In this document: in pieces, positions 1 to 5,444 of the stretch
How positions within the stretch are numbered: the first letter of the stretch is position 1
Layout of the letters: the number at the start of each line of letters is the position of its first letter
DNA from: a bacterium
Lineage (GTDB): Bacteria; Fidelibacterota; Marinisomatia; Marinisomatales; JAHJCW01
Direction of reading: 5' to 3'
Length of the DNA stretch: 5,444 nt
Assembly (NCBI GenBank): GCA_018812885.1
Contig: JAHJCW010000190.1
Location: 1-5,444, forward strand
Made by a program: the position numbers and the translations under genes
The notes under the pieces: generated by a model
Told to the model about the DNA's origin: nothing
Databases searched by the model: none
The model's input: the letters and a program-made list of their open reading frames with translations, nothing else

Positions 1-497
1 GCGAACCAATCCTGTATTCCGTAACTGCCGGCTTTATCTAGTGGGTGGTAATATTTAACATAATATTGGATTTGTTCATTCGTTAATTCTTGAAAAGTGA
101 CATCAGTCTTTTCTTTGAAAATATCCACGATATTTTTATCCTGCCATACTAATGAAACCCCAGTAATCACAGCGTGTGTTCTACCGGATAATTTTCTAAG
201 CATAGATTTACTGTCATTTTCATCAAGCGGTTTACCGATGATTTCATCATCCAAAACAACAATTGTATCTGCACCTATCACTAAGTTGTTATGATATTTT
301 TGAGCGACATCAAGTGCTTTTAAATTAGCATAATATTTAGCGAATTCTATCGGTTTAAGATCAATGCTAAAATCTTCATGGATAGTACTTGAAACTACTT
401 TAAAAGGTATATCGATCAATTCCAAAAGAGCTTTCCGGCGTGGTGAATTCGATGCTAAAATTATTGGTGGATAGTTTTGTAGCACTGTTTTATTCAT
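1..497 (-). CDS. maf: Maf-like nucleoside triphosphate pyrophosphatase (YhdE type), 3' end cut off by window edge
   Basis: Reading leftward from the ATG at 497-495 gives 165 uninterrupted codons to the left edge. The protein matches the Maf family throughout. LASNSPRR lies at residues 14-21 (phosphate-binding Ser/Arg loop). GADTIV is at 75-80, with Asp77 as the likely catalytic base. GKP is at 88-90, LSGRTHAVITGV at 103-114 and DKAGSYGIQ at 154-162. Family knowledge: Maf proteins are cytoplasmic pyrophosphatases that cleave non-canonical or pyrimidine NTPs to NMP and PPi. The GADTIV and DKAGxYGIQ forms match the E. coli YhdE branch (dTTP/UTP) better than the YceF branch (m7GTP). Maf proteins are usually about 190-200 residues, so roughly 25-35 C-terminal residues lie outside the window. 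No Shine-Dalgarno sequence is visible; the leader is A/T-only for 16 bases and then enters a palindromic repeat. The start is well supported because the conserved first strand begins at residue 12. Confidence 0.95.
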   Translation of the reverse strand, partial: MNKTVLQNYPPIILASNSPRRKALLELIDIPFKVVSSTIHEDFSIDLKPIEFAKYYANLKALDVAQKYHNNLVIGADTIVVLDDEIIGKPLDENDSKSMLRKLSGRTHAVITGVSLVWQDKNIVDIFKEKTDVTFQELTNEQIQYYVKYYHPLDKAGSYGIQDWF

Positions 498-513
498 TTT
501 TATTATAATATAT

Positions 514-527
514 CGTCCCTATGGGAC
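514..527. repeat. Hairpin L1 (outer left)
   Basis: CGTCCCTATGGGAC: 5-bp arms GTCCC/GGGAC around a 3-base loop. With its flanks (507-528) it is the perfect reverse complement of the outer right hairpin R4 (1323-1344). Confidence 0.85.
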
Positions 528-565
528 TATGAAATTTAGGGATAGATAACATTTCTATAAATATT

Positions 566-582
566 TAATTCCTATGGAATTA
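566..582. repeat. Palindrome L2
   Basis: Seven-base arms TAATTCC/GGAATTA around the loop TAT. It is a diverged, AT-rich version of the CCCTATGGG core and corresponds to R2 (1223-1239) in the right block. Confidence 0.75.
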
Positions 583-621
583 TACTAAACCATTTTACTA
601 AATAGCTTTGGGATTGTTTTA

Positions 622-637
622 AGTCCTATTAGGGACT
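622..637. repeat. Palindrome L3
   Basis: AGTCCTATTAGGGACT: arms AGTCC/GGACT with a 6-base interior. It reads as a reversed-orientation, partly degenerate copy of the core repeat and corresponds in position to R3 (1273-1288). Confidence 0.7.
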
Positions 638-671
638 AAATATTTTTAGCTAATAAGAAAAACATATACCA

Positions 672-686
672 AGTCCCGTAGGGACG
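672..686. repeat. Hairpin L4 (inner left), 6 bp past the transposase stop codon
   Basis: AGTCCCGTAGGGACG: arms GTCCC/GGGAC around the loop GTA. It is the perfect 15-bp reverse complement of the inner right hairpin R1 at 1171-1185, so the two inner hairpins bracket the transposase gene. Confidence 0.85.
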
Positions 687-692
687 AAATAT

Positions 693-1157
693 TCAATATT
701 TTATATCTTTTAGAATATATTTTTCATCAAATTGTATATTAAATTTCTTCAACAATTCAGCGTATTCTTCCTGAAAAGTCTTTTTTTGATGGTGTTTTTC
801 TTGATTCATTATGTATTTAACTACATTGTCTATTTGAGAGTGTGAATATGAAAAAGCTCCATATCCTGCTTGCCAACTGAATTTTCCCTTGATAATTCCA
901 TTTTTATTGATCCAACCGGATGAATTTCCTTTTATATCTTGCAATAGATCTGGTATTAATTGGTGTGGTTTATAACCGATAAAAACGTGTATATGATTTG
1001 ACATTCCATTTATAGCAATTAATTTGTGTTTATTATTTTTAACAATACCGGCTATATATTTGTACAATTCTTCTTTCCACTCGGGTTTAATTAATGATAT
1101 TCTATTTTGAACTGCAAAAACGAACTGAAGGTATATTTGTGTGAATGTATTAGCCAT
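693..1157 (-). CDS. IS200/IS605-type Y1 (HUH) transposase, RAYT-like
   Basis: This 154-residue single-domain protein matches the Y1 transposase fold (Transposase IS200-like). The HUH metal-binding motif is His55-Ile-His57 inside GMSNHIHVFI (residues 51-60). The likely nucleophile is Tyr115 in KYIMNQ, with Gln119 four residues later on the same helix; this Tyr-x3-Gln arrangement matches the active site known from ISHp608 TnpA. GKFSWQAGYGAFSYS (91-105) is typical of the short transposase subgroup found in Bacteroidota relatives, as is the QEKHH after the active helix. All key residues are present and the frame is intact, so it may be active. Family knowledge: these enzymes cut and rejoin single-stranded DNA at hairpin-marked ends through a 5'-phosphotyrosine link, while RAYT members are tied to REP palindromes. 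Hairpins stand 13 bp before the start and 6 bp after the stop. There is no tnpB or accessory gene. The start has no clear ribosome binding site. Confidence 0.93.
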   Translation of the reverse strand: MANTFTQIYLQFVFAVQNRISLIKPEWKEELYKYIAGIVKNNKHKLIAINGMSNHIHVFIGYKPHQLIPDLLQDIKGNSSGWINKNGIIKGKFSWQAGYGAFSYSHSQIDNVVKYIMNQEKHHQKKTFQEEYAELLKKFNIQFDEKYILKDIKY

Positions 1158-1170
1158 AGTATTTTGATTC

Positions 1171-1185
1171 CGTCCCTACGGGACT
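1171..1185. repeat. Hairpin R1 (inner right), 13 bp before the transposase start codon
   Basis: CGTCCCTACGGGACT: arms GTCCC/GGGAC around the loop TAC, and the perfect reverse complement of L4 (672-686). It would lie in the transposase mRNA leader or promoter. Confidence 0.85.
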
Positions 1186-1222
1186 ATGGAATTTAGGAAT
1201 AGATAACATTTCTATAAATATC

Positions 1223-1239
1223 TTATTCCTGTGGAATAA
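1223..1239. repeat. Palindrome R2
   Basis: Seven-base arms TTATTCC/GGAATAA around the loop TGT. It is the counterpart of L2, at the same distance from the first hairpin of its block. Confidence 0.75.
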
Positions 1240-1272
1240 TCAAAATACGATTTAATGTTTATAAACAACGAG

Positions 1273-1288
1273 AATTCCGTTAGGGATT
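1273..1288. repeat. Palindrome R3 (degenerate)
   Basis: AATTCCGTTAGGGATT is an imperfect palindrome with one mismatch between its arms. It is kept as a feature because it sits at the same phase as L3 and carries the TAGGGA half of the core. Confidence 0.55.
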
Positions 1289-1322
1289 GAATATTTATAG
1301 AAATTAATAAAGACGAATAATC

Positions 1323-1344
1323 AGTCCCATAGGGACGATATATT
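1323..1344. repeat. Hairpin R4 with flank (outer right), abutting the porU stop codon
   Basis: The hairpin is GTCCCATAGGGAC at 1324-1336. With its flanks it is the exact reverse complement of 507-528 over 22 bp. Its last base is also the last base of the porU TAA codon (1346-1344). No T-run follows it in the porU direction, so it is not a standard rho-independent terminator. Confidence 0.85.
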
Positions 1345-4300
1345 TATTCATATTTGGCTAATCGTCCAATAAATTCTGCAGTTTCTTCATCTCCAACGGC
1401 TTTTAAGCGATATAAATATACACCGTTTGCTAGTTTATCTCCAAAAGCATCTTTACCGTTCCAATCAATGGCATGAAATCCAACCGAGAAATATTCCGGA
1501 TCAAATTGCATGATTTTCCTGCCTCCTAATGTGAATATCGCGATACTTACATCAGCCGGTCGCGTTAATTCAAATGTAAATTGCGTAGAATGTGCAAAAG
1601 GATTGGGGAAGTTAGTTACGTTAAATAATTTTAACTTTGCTTCCGCTAATAGATATAATTTTATCTCGCTTTCAGTAGGATTATTGGCACTATCCCAAGC
1701 TTTTAGCGCTAAATGTGTTTCAGTTGAATTTTCATCTAAAGCTAAGGGAATTGTACCGGTTGTGATGCTATTATTATCATAGATAAAGTCATCGGTAACA
1801 ATTTTGTTATCATCATTTAAATAATTGGTCAGAACAATATTATGTCCAGTTTCTCCTGTTAAATTGATCCCTAAGGGATCCGTTAAACGAATGAAAATAT
1901 CATCATCCTCTTGAATATGATCTCCTGATCGTAAGCTTCGTTTTTCACTAGTCTCAAAACTGATGATCGGTCCAAAATTGTCGGACGTTGCATCTCCGCT
2001 AACAATATACAGCGAATCCTGCGCTCCCAGTGCTTCAATTGGTTTAGAATCATTAGAAATAATATATAGTTTTAAGGAAGCCGGTTTACCCAAAAAGGTT
2101 ACATCCTTAGGAACGCGCAAGTTCCCCAAAATATGGTTACCATCAAAACTGAATTTCCCTCTAAAAAGTGTTGAACCGGGTAAATTATAAGTCAAGGATT
2201 CAGTATTAGATAAATAATTATATTCACGGGTTACCGCTCTTTCCGCATCATTTAATATTACAAATCCCTCACCGCCAGTGTTGGTAATATTCTGTTCGGC
2301 CCTAAACTCTGATACGGCTAAGGTTTGTAAAGTATCAGGAGCAACACTCGTGACAGTCAATTTCTTAGTTGGCAGTGTTAATTTCATCGCAGGATCGCCA
2401 AAAAGATGAAAATATTCACCTTCTTGGTTGCCAGTTTTAACTGATTGTAAAATCACTCCAATCGGTAATTCCGATACTGTCTGATTCGGAAATATTTTAT
2501 TGAAAAGTTGTTCTTCATAGTATTGATTGCTTGTAACAGTAATTGGTCTGCTGGTGGTGATAATCGCGGATGCACCATTCATTGGTTGACGAATTAATTC
2601 TTCTGAAAATGATTCGCTTTCGATATTATCAAAATGTCCCCAAGAGCAGGTTCCTGCTATCCATAGTGGGAGTTTCATCCCCGTTTCAATTGCTTGCAAG
2701 TCACCGCGGTCTTGAAATAATAATCGTTCCTGTGCCCACTGGTGCGCGCTGCCATGTCCGATATAATTGACGATTGCAGTGCCTTTTTCGAGAATGTCAA
2801 ATAGGGCTGAAGTGGCTTGCGGTTTGGCTACGCCAAACGATGTTGCATCGCTTTCTTCCGGGAATTCCAACATGTATAATTTGTTAGTTTCAAATGTCGC
2901 TGGAATGATATCAGCTAGTATTTCGGAATTAATTGTATGACTTTTACCGATATTTAATTCGGATATTGTATCTTCCGGTCGCGCTGCGTCATCAGCCACA
3001 AGCGTAACGCGTTGTCGCCATAAACCAAATTCAGGATTGGTTTCGAACTCAATCAGCTTGTCGATATAATCTTCCGCTTCCGCGACGTTCCGAGCGGGAA
3101 AGCGACCGATGGCAATTTCCGGTATTGTTCCGTTAATTGCAGCAAGACGGTCATCGGTGGCAAAAGAACCAATTATCCCAACTTCAACTGTCGGCACAAT
3201 ATTATTAGAATTACCCGTGATATTCCTATAATCATAATCGGCATCGCCGCAAATGAATACATAAACAGGTGTTGGTGATTGCCAATTATTTTGCGTCCAA
3301 TCAATAAAATTACGAATTGCCATCGGATCGGGATTCCCGCCGGAAAATTCATCGTAGATAACTTCCAATGCTGCAAATATTGAGTTATCACGATGTGCCG
3401 TGAATTTATTTGCAACATTTATGTATTCTTGTGGAGCTATAATAATATGTTCAGCTTGGGTCGAGTTGTTTCTTAAAGTATTGAAACTCTTGTTCCCAAT
3501 TAATTCAATATTTTCAACCGTTGGAATATTTTCTTTGTCAAAAATTACGATCCTTTCGTTAGCATTATTAGAAGGTGTAGCATTGAAATTATAGATTGAT
3601 CCTGAATGTGATGTTTGCAATTCAATCGGATTTGAAATATCAGTTATATTCCAAACTATCGGATCAATATCCGATTTTAAGGTATACTTGGTGGACTGAC
3701 CTTGAACGGGAGTAAGGAACTCAAATTGTTCGCCGTTTAAGATCAATTGTCCGCCATAAAATAGTGTTAAGTAATCAAAAAATGGTTGGGAATAATTATC
3801 ATTTGAATTGTTTGAAAAATAAAATGAATTTGACCCATTTATTAAACTACCGTCAGCTAAAGTTGTCGTTACAGATCTTTGATTTAAACCTATCCATGAA
3901 ATACTTGACAATATAGAGTTTTGAAGCGAATTCAGTCTGATACCAATACTATTTGATGGCGTAGGACGAACTTTATTATCGGTTGTAGCGCCTTGAAATC
4001 CAGCTGTCAGTATTGGTGAAATGTCATTTATAGGATTACTAACATCAAATGTCTTTTCAATAGAATTATTTGTTGAAATGGATTGTTCCACCCAACCTAA
4101 ACCGGATTGGAAGGGGTTTAGAAAATCGTTTTCAATATGTTGGTATTGAATACCGTAATCTAAGTTAATTGTTGGGATGTCTGTATTTAGATATTCTGCT
4201 ATCCGCTTACCTCGCAGATTATTATCATCCGGTATAAATAACCAATAAGCATTTTTATTAAAGAACAAGTTTTGATTAAAAGCAATATTGGTACCATCTA

Positions 4301-5126
4301 AATCAAATCCGCTTGAGCCTCTACCATAGAAAATTATTTTATCATTTTCTGAAAATGTACCATCTGTAGAACCGGTATATTGGAATGCTATTTCGCTTAA
4401 ATTTTCATTAGGAGTCGGAGATCCGGGAGTCTGCGATTGTGAACGGCCTATATTACTTCCGGTATATAAAATAAAACTACGTGTGTCATGTTGATCAATA
4501 GTTAGTATTAAATCAATTAGATCTGTTCCGTTTAATTGATATATTCCGTCATCAGCAACTCCAAATTTCAGCCATTGACCTGTTGGAAAATCTCTGACTT
4601 TTGCTATTTTATTTTTTATGCTCTGTTTCCAATTTTTTGCAATTGGCCAATTAATCACATTTAATGCTAAAATATCATCATTTGACTTTGAATTGTTGGT
4701 AGATGGTGAACTAGCAAAATTCAATGCTATGGACATTTCACTAAAATATTGATTGTTATTTATTCCATCTGTTCCGGGCGTTATTTGTAGAGTACCGACC
4801 CATAATCCGCGCAGTTTTTGAATCTGAATCCATTTTATTGCCGCCGTACTGATCTGATCTGAAATAACATTAAGACTTTTTTCATTCAACATCTGTACTT
4901 GTAATTCGGGATGCTTGTCATTTGGTAAACCAATCAGTATATGAATCGGTTTAAGATCATCAATCGTTAAAGAATTAATAGCTACATGCAATTGCAGTTG
5001 CTGTTGTGTAGAATTGATTACAGTGACTCTAGGTGCTGAGATTGCCCCAGAGTAAATTAGAGAGATTATTATTATCAACTTTGTACGCATGTGTTGTTGA
5101 AATTTACAGAATCTTAATGGATTCAA
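1344..5126 (-). CDS. porU: Type IX secretion system sortase PorU (C25 gingipain-like peptidase)
   Basis: Family role: PorU sits at the outer membrane with PorV, PorQ and PorZ, removes the C-terminal sorting domain from type IX cargo, and joins cargo to a surface anchor. The 1260 residues carry a Sec signal (MRTKLIIIISLIYSGAISA, 13-31), a long N-terminal beta-rich region with the typical GQWLKFGVADDGIYQLNG (183-200), and the C25 peptidase domain at about 555-920. The catalytic pair is His791 in NYIGHGSAH and Cys827 in GTCSWGHFD; HLFGDPAMKL (907-916) closes the domain. The PorU-typical LTDPLGINLTGETGHNIVL (1081-1099) and ALKAWDSANNP (1140-1150) follow. A FlgD-like type A sorting tail covers about 1165-1260 (NFPNPF 1172-1177, NGVYLYR 1234-1240). 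Both catalytic residues are present and the frame is unbroken. The length is close to known PorU proteins, about 1100-1300. The outer ATG is used here, but Met13 (ATG at 5090-5088) gives a cleaner signal peptide and is at least as likely; neither has a Shine-Dalgarno sequence. Confidence 0.95.
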   Translation of the reverse strand: MNPLRFCKFQQHMRTKLIIIISLIYSGAISAPRVTVINSTQQQLQLHVAINSLTIDDLKPIHILIGLPNDKHPELQVQMLNEKSLNVISDQISTAAIKWIQIQKLRGLWVGTLQITPGTDGINNNQYFSEMSIALNFASSPSTNNSKSNDDILALNVINWPIAKNWKQSIKNKIAKVRDFPTGQWLKFGVADDGIYQLNGTDLIDLILTIDQHDTRSFILYTGSNIGRSQSQTPGSPTPNENLSEIAFQYTGSTDGTFSENDKIIFYGRGSSGFDLDGTNIAFNQNLFFNKNAYWLFIPDDNNLRGKRIAEYLNTDIPTINLDYGIQYQHIENDFLNPFQSGLGWVEQSISTNNSIEKTFDVSNPINDISPILTAGFQGATTDNKVRPTPSNSIGIRLNSLQNSILSSISWIGLNQRSVTTTLADGSLINGSNSFYFSNNSNDNYSQPFFDYLTLFYGGQLILNGEQFEFLTPVQGQSTKYTLKSDIDPIVWNITDISNPIELQTSHSGSIYNFNATPSNNANERIVIFDKENIPTVENIELIGNKSFNTLRNNSTQAEHIIIAPQEYINVANKFTAHRDNSIFAALEVIYDEFSGGNPDPMAIRNFIDWTQNNWQSPTPVYVFICGDADYDYRNITGNSNNIVPTVEVGIIGSFATDDRLAAINGTIPEIAIGRFPARNVAEAEDYIDKLIEFETNPEFGLWRQRVTLVADDAARPEDTISELNIGKSHTINSEILADIIPATFETNKLYMLEFPEESDATSFGVAKPQATSALFDILEKGTAIVNYIGHGSAHQWAQERLLFQDRGDLQAIETGMKLPLWIAGTCSWGHFDNIESESFSEELIRQPMNGASAIITTSRPITVTSNQYYEEQLFNKIFPNQTVSELPIGVILQSVKTGNQEGEYFHLFGDPAMKLTLPTKKLTVTSVAPDTLQTLAVSEFRAEQNITNTGGEGFVILNDAERAVTREYNYLSNTESLTYNLPGSTLFRGKFSFDGNHILGNLRVPKDVTFLGKPASLKLYIISNDSKPIEALGAQDSLYIVSGDATSDNFGPIISFETSEKRSLRSGDHIQEDDDIFIRLTDPLGINLTGETGHNIVLTNYLNDDNKIVTDDFIYDNNSITTGTIPLALDENSTETHLALKAWDSANNPTESEIKLYLLAEAKLKLFNVTNFPNPFAHSTQFTFELTRPADVSIAIFTLGGRKIMQFDPEYFSVGFHAIDWNGKDAFGDKLANGVYLYRLKAVGDEETAEFIGRLAKYE

Positions 5127-5151
5127 TAATGTAATAAGTTAGATAGATTAT

Positions 5152-5180
5152 TAATTAGTTTTTTAAGTCGTATTAAGCAA
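5152..5180 (-). promoter_or_regulatory. Possible porU promoter
   Basis: On the minus strand TTGCTT (5180-5175) is followed after 17 bases by TAATTA (5157-5152), a weak sigma-70-like pair. It lies between the upstream terminator and the porU start codons. A promoter is expected here because the terminator separates porU from the gene before it. The surrounding sequence is very AT-rich, so a chance match is quite possible, and no Bacteroidota-type TAnnTTTG box was found. Confidence 0.3.
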
Positions 5181-5181
5181 T

Positions 5182-5212
5182 AAAAAACCCATATTCAAGA
5201 TACGGGTTTTTT
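5182..5212 (-). terminator. Rho-independent terminator, possibly bidirectional
   Basis: AAAAAACCC (5182-5190) pairs with GGGTTTTTT (5204-5212): a 9-bp stem with three further inner pairs around the loop. Read leftward, GGG is followed by six T, a normal U-tract. It begins 20 bp past the stop codon of the partial gene at 5232, so it most likely ends that gene's transcript and insulates porU. The A-runs on the other side mean it could also work rightward, but no plus-strand gene needs it here. Confidence 0.88.
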
Positions 5213-5231
5213 ATTCTATTATATAATGATG

Positions 5232-5444
5232 TTATTTGGGAGGAAGTTTGAACTCTGGATAATAAGATTTACCATTTCCTTCGTTAATTCTTGATTTTGA
5301 ATTACCAATGGTGAATCTTGCTACTTCCTGAACTGTGCCAGCATGAATTGTTCTTGAATATGTTTTGATTTCAGGTACCGCATCCTTTACATAACGTTTA
5401 ACAATATAATCTTGGCCAGTGTCGCCAGTTCCACAATCTCCGTA
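5232..5444 (-). CDS. C-terminal part of an unrecognised protein (5' end beyond window edge)
   Basis: Seventy codons are open from the right edge to a TAA at 5234-5232, with no internal stop. A terminator sits 20 bp downstream, which supports this as a true gene end. The visible protein begins YGDCGTGDTGQDYIVKRY and ends SYYPEFKLPPK. It has one Cys, many Lys/Arg, and no obvious membrane segment, repeat or sorting tail. It does not end in the FlgD-like domain seen in PorU, so nothing marks it as type IX cargo. I do not recognise the family and assign no function. The coding call rests on the open frame, the codon pattern and the terminator. Confidence 0.7.
   Translation of the reverse strand, partial: YGDCGTGDTGQDYIVKRYVKDAVPEIKTYSRTIHAGTVQEVARFTIGNSKSRINEGNGKSYYPEFKLPPK

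Larger units (their letters stand above)
507..686. repeat. Left palindrome block (four hairpins, BIME-like)
   Basis: Four palindromes lie at 514-527, 566-582, 622-637 and 673-685. Their centres are about 54, 55 and 50 bp apart. The first (arms GTCCC/GGGAC, loop TAT) and last (same arms, loop GTA) are reversed copies of one another, so the block as a whole is an imperfect inverted repeat. The first 70 bases (514-583) match the right block (1171-1240) in direct orientation with about seven mismatches, including an exact 23-bp stretch (542-564 equal to 1199-1221). No ORF or RNA gene is evident in it. It occupies the whole gap between the transposase stop codon and the maf start codon, so any maf promoter must be inside it or further upstream. 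Confidence 0.85.
507..1344 (-). mobile_element. IS200-like/RAYT unit: transposase gene with palindrome blocks on both sides
   Basis: The 838-bp segment consists of a single HUH transposase gene with about 175 bp of palindromic sequence on each side. Its two ends are a perfect 22-bp inverted repeat (507-528 against 1323-1344). A second perfect 15-bp inverted repeat (672-686 against 1171-1185) lies immediately outside the gene, 6 bp from its stop codon and 13 bp from its start codon. Hairpins around a Y1 transposase gene are expected both for IS200/IS605 elements, whose ends carry subterminal hairpins instead of classical terminal inverted repeats, and for REP-associated transposases with their REP/BIME repeats. 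I cannot tell these apart from one copy. The boundaries are inferred from the repeat ends: no target-site duplication is expected for this family and none was relied on. The segment fits almost exactly between the porU stop codon and the maf start codon. Confidence 0.7.
1171..1344. repeat. Right palindrome block (four hairpins, BIME-like)
   Basis: Four palindromes lie at 1171-1184, 1223-1239, 1273-1288 and 1324-1336, with centres about 54, 50 and 50 bp apart. The block is a better-kept inverted repeat than the left one. Besides the reversed end hairpins, ATTTCTATAAATAT at 1208-1221 is matched by its exact reverse complement at 1291-1304. The end of the block touches the last base of the porU stop codon (1344). 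The sequence contains no other gene. It supplies the whole upstream region of the transposase gene, so that gene's promoter is probably inside it. Confidence 0.85.

Noticed and set aside
97..294. Plus-strand open frame of 65 codons
   Set aside because: It lies wholly inside the maf gene on the other strand, whose conserved motifs fix the true frame.
507..686. Small structured RNA in the left block
   Set aside because: The near-identical right block and the inverted-repeat design are explained by REP/IS-end repeats; no promoter-terminator pair frames it.
507..1344. CRISPR array
   Set aside because: The regular 50-bp spacing recalls an array, but the repeats are short self-complementary hairpins in both orientations, the spacers are not unique (the linkers recur), and a transposase gene lies in the middle.
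1323..1344. Terminator for porU
   Set aside because: The stem has only five base pairs and no T-run follows it in the direction of porU transcription.
1510..2770. Plus-strand open frames at 1510-1782, 1963-2190 and 2570-2770
   Set aside because: All are antisense to conserved parts of porU (the tail, the post-peptidase domain and the catalytic region) and show no family features.
3173..3594. Minus-strand frame 3173-3418 and plus-strand frame 3400-3594
   Set aside because: Both are alternative frames within the porU reading frame, which is unbroken here and carries the C25 domain start.

Overview
The window is AT-rich, and every gene I can support is read from the minus strand. In transcription order (right to left) these are the 3' end of an unrecognised gene (5232 to the right edge), a rho-independent terminator (5182-5212), a 1260-codon type IX secretion sortase gene of the PorU type (1344-5126), an IS200-like/REP-associated tyrosine transposase gene (693-1157) held between two blocks of short palindromes, and a maf-type nucleotide pyrophosphatase gene whose 3' end is cut off by the left edge.

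PorU and type IX secretion are confined to the Bacteroidota-Chlorobiota-Ignavibacteriota supergroup and relatives such as Kapabacteria and Marinimicrobia. The PorU tail resembles the FlgD-like 'type A' sorting domain (N-F-P-N-P-F near its start, W-N-G-x-D and N-G-V-Y-L-Y-R near its end), which is common in Ignavibacteria- and Marinimicrobia-like genomes. I infer a member of that wider group but cannot name a genus. No gene has a clear Shine-Dalgarno sequence, which fits these phyla.

The most notable part is 507-1344. A 154-residue HUH transposase is flanked on each side by a block of about 175 bp. Each block carries four short palindromes built on the core CCC-TAN/NTA-GGG, with centres 50-55 bp apart. 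The first two palindromes of a block face one way and the last two are reversed copies. The outermost hairpins of the two blocks form a 22-bp perfect inverted repeat (507-528 with 1323-1344). The innermost hairpins form a separate 15-bp perfect inverted repeat (672-686 with 1171-1185). The array fills the gap between the porU stop codon and the maf start codon almost exactly. This looks like a transposase gene together with its own REP/BIME-type repeats, or a complete IS200-like unit, sitting between porU and maf.

PorU and Maf have no known joint function. PorU acts at the outer membrane, where it removes C-terminal sorting domains from type IX cargo. Maf is a cytoplasmic nucleotide-pool enzyme. 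Their co-orientation suggests the two genes may once have been transcribed together before the transposase unit separated them. No CRISPR array, tRNA or rRNA was seen.
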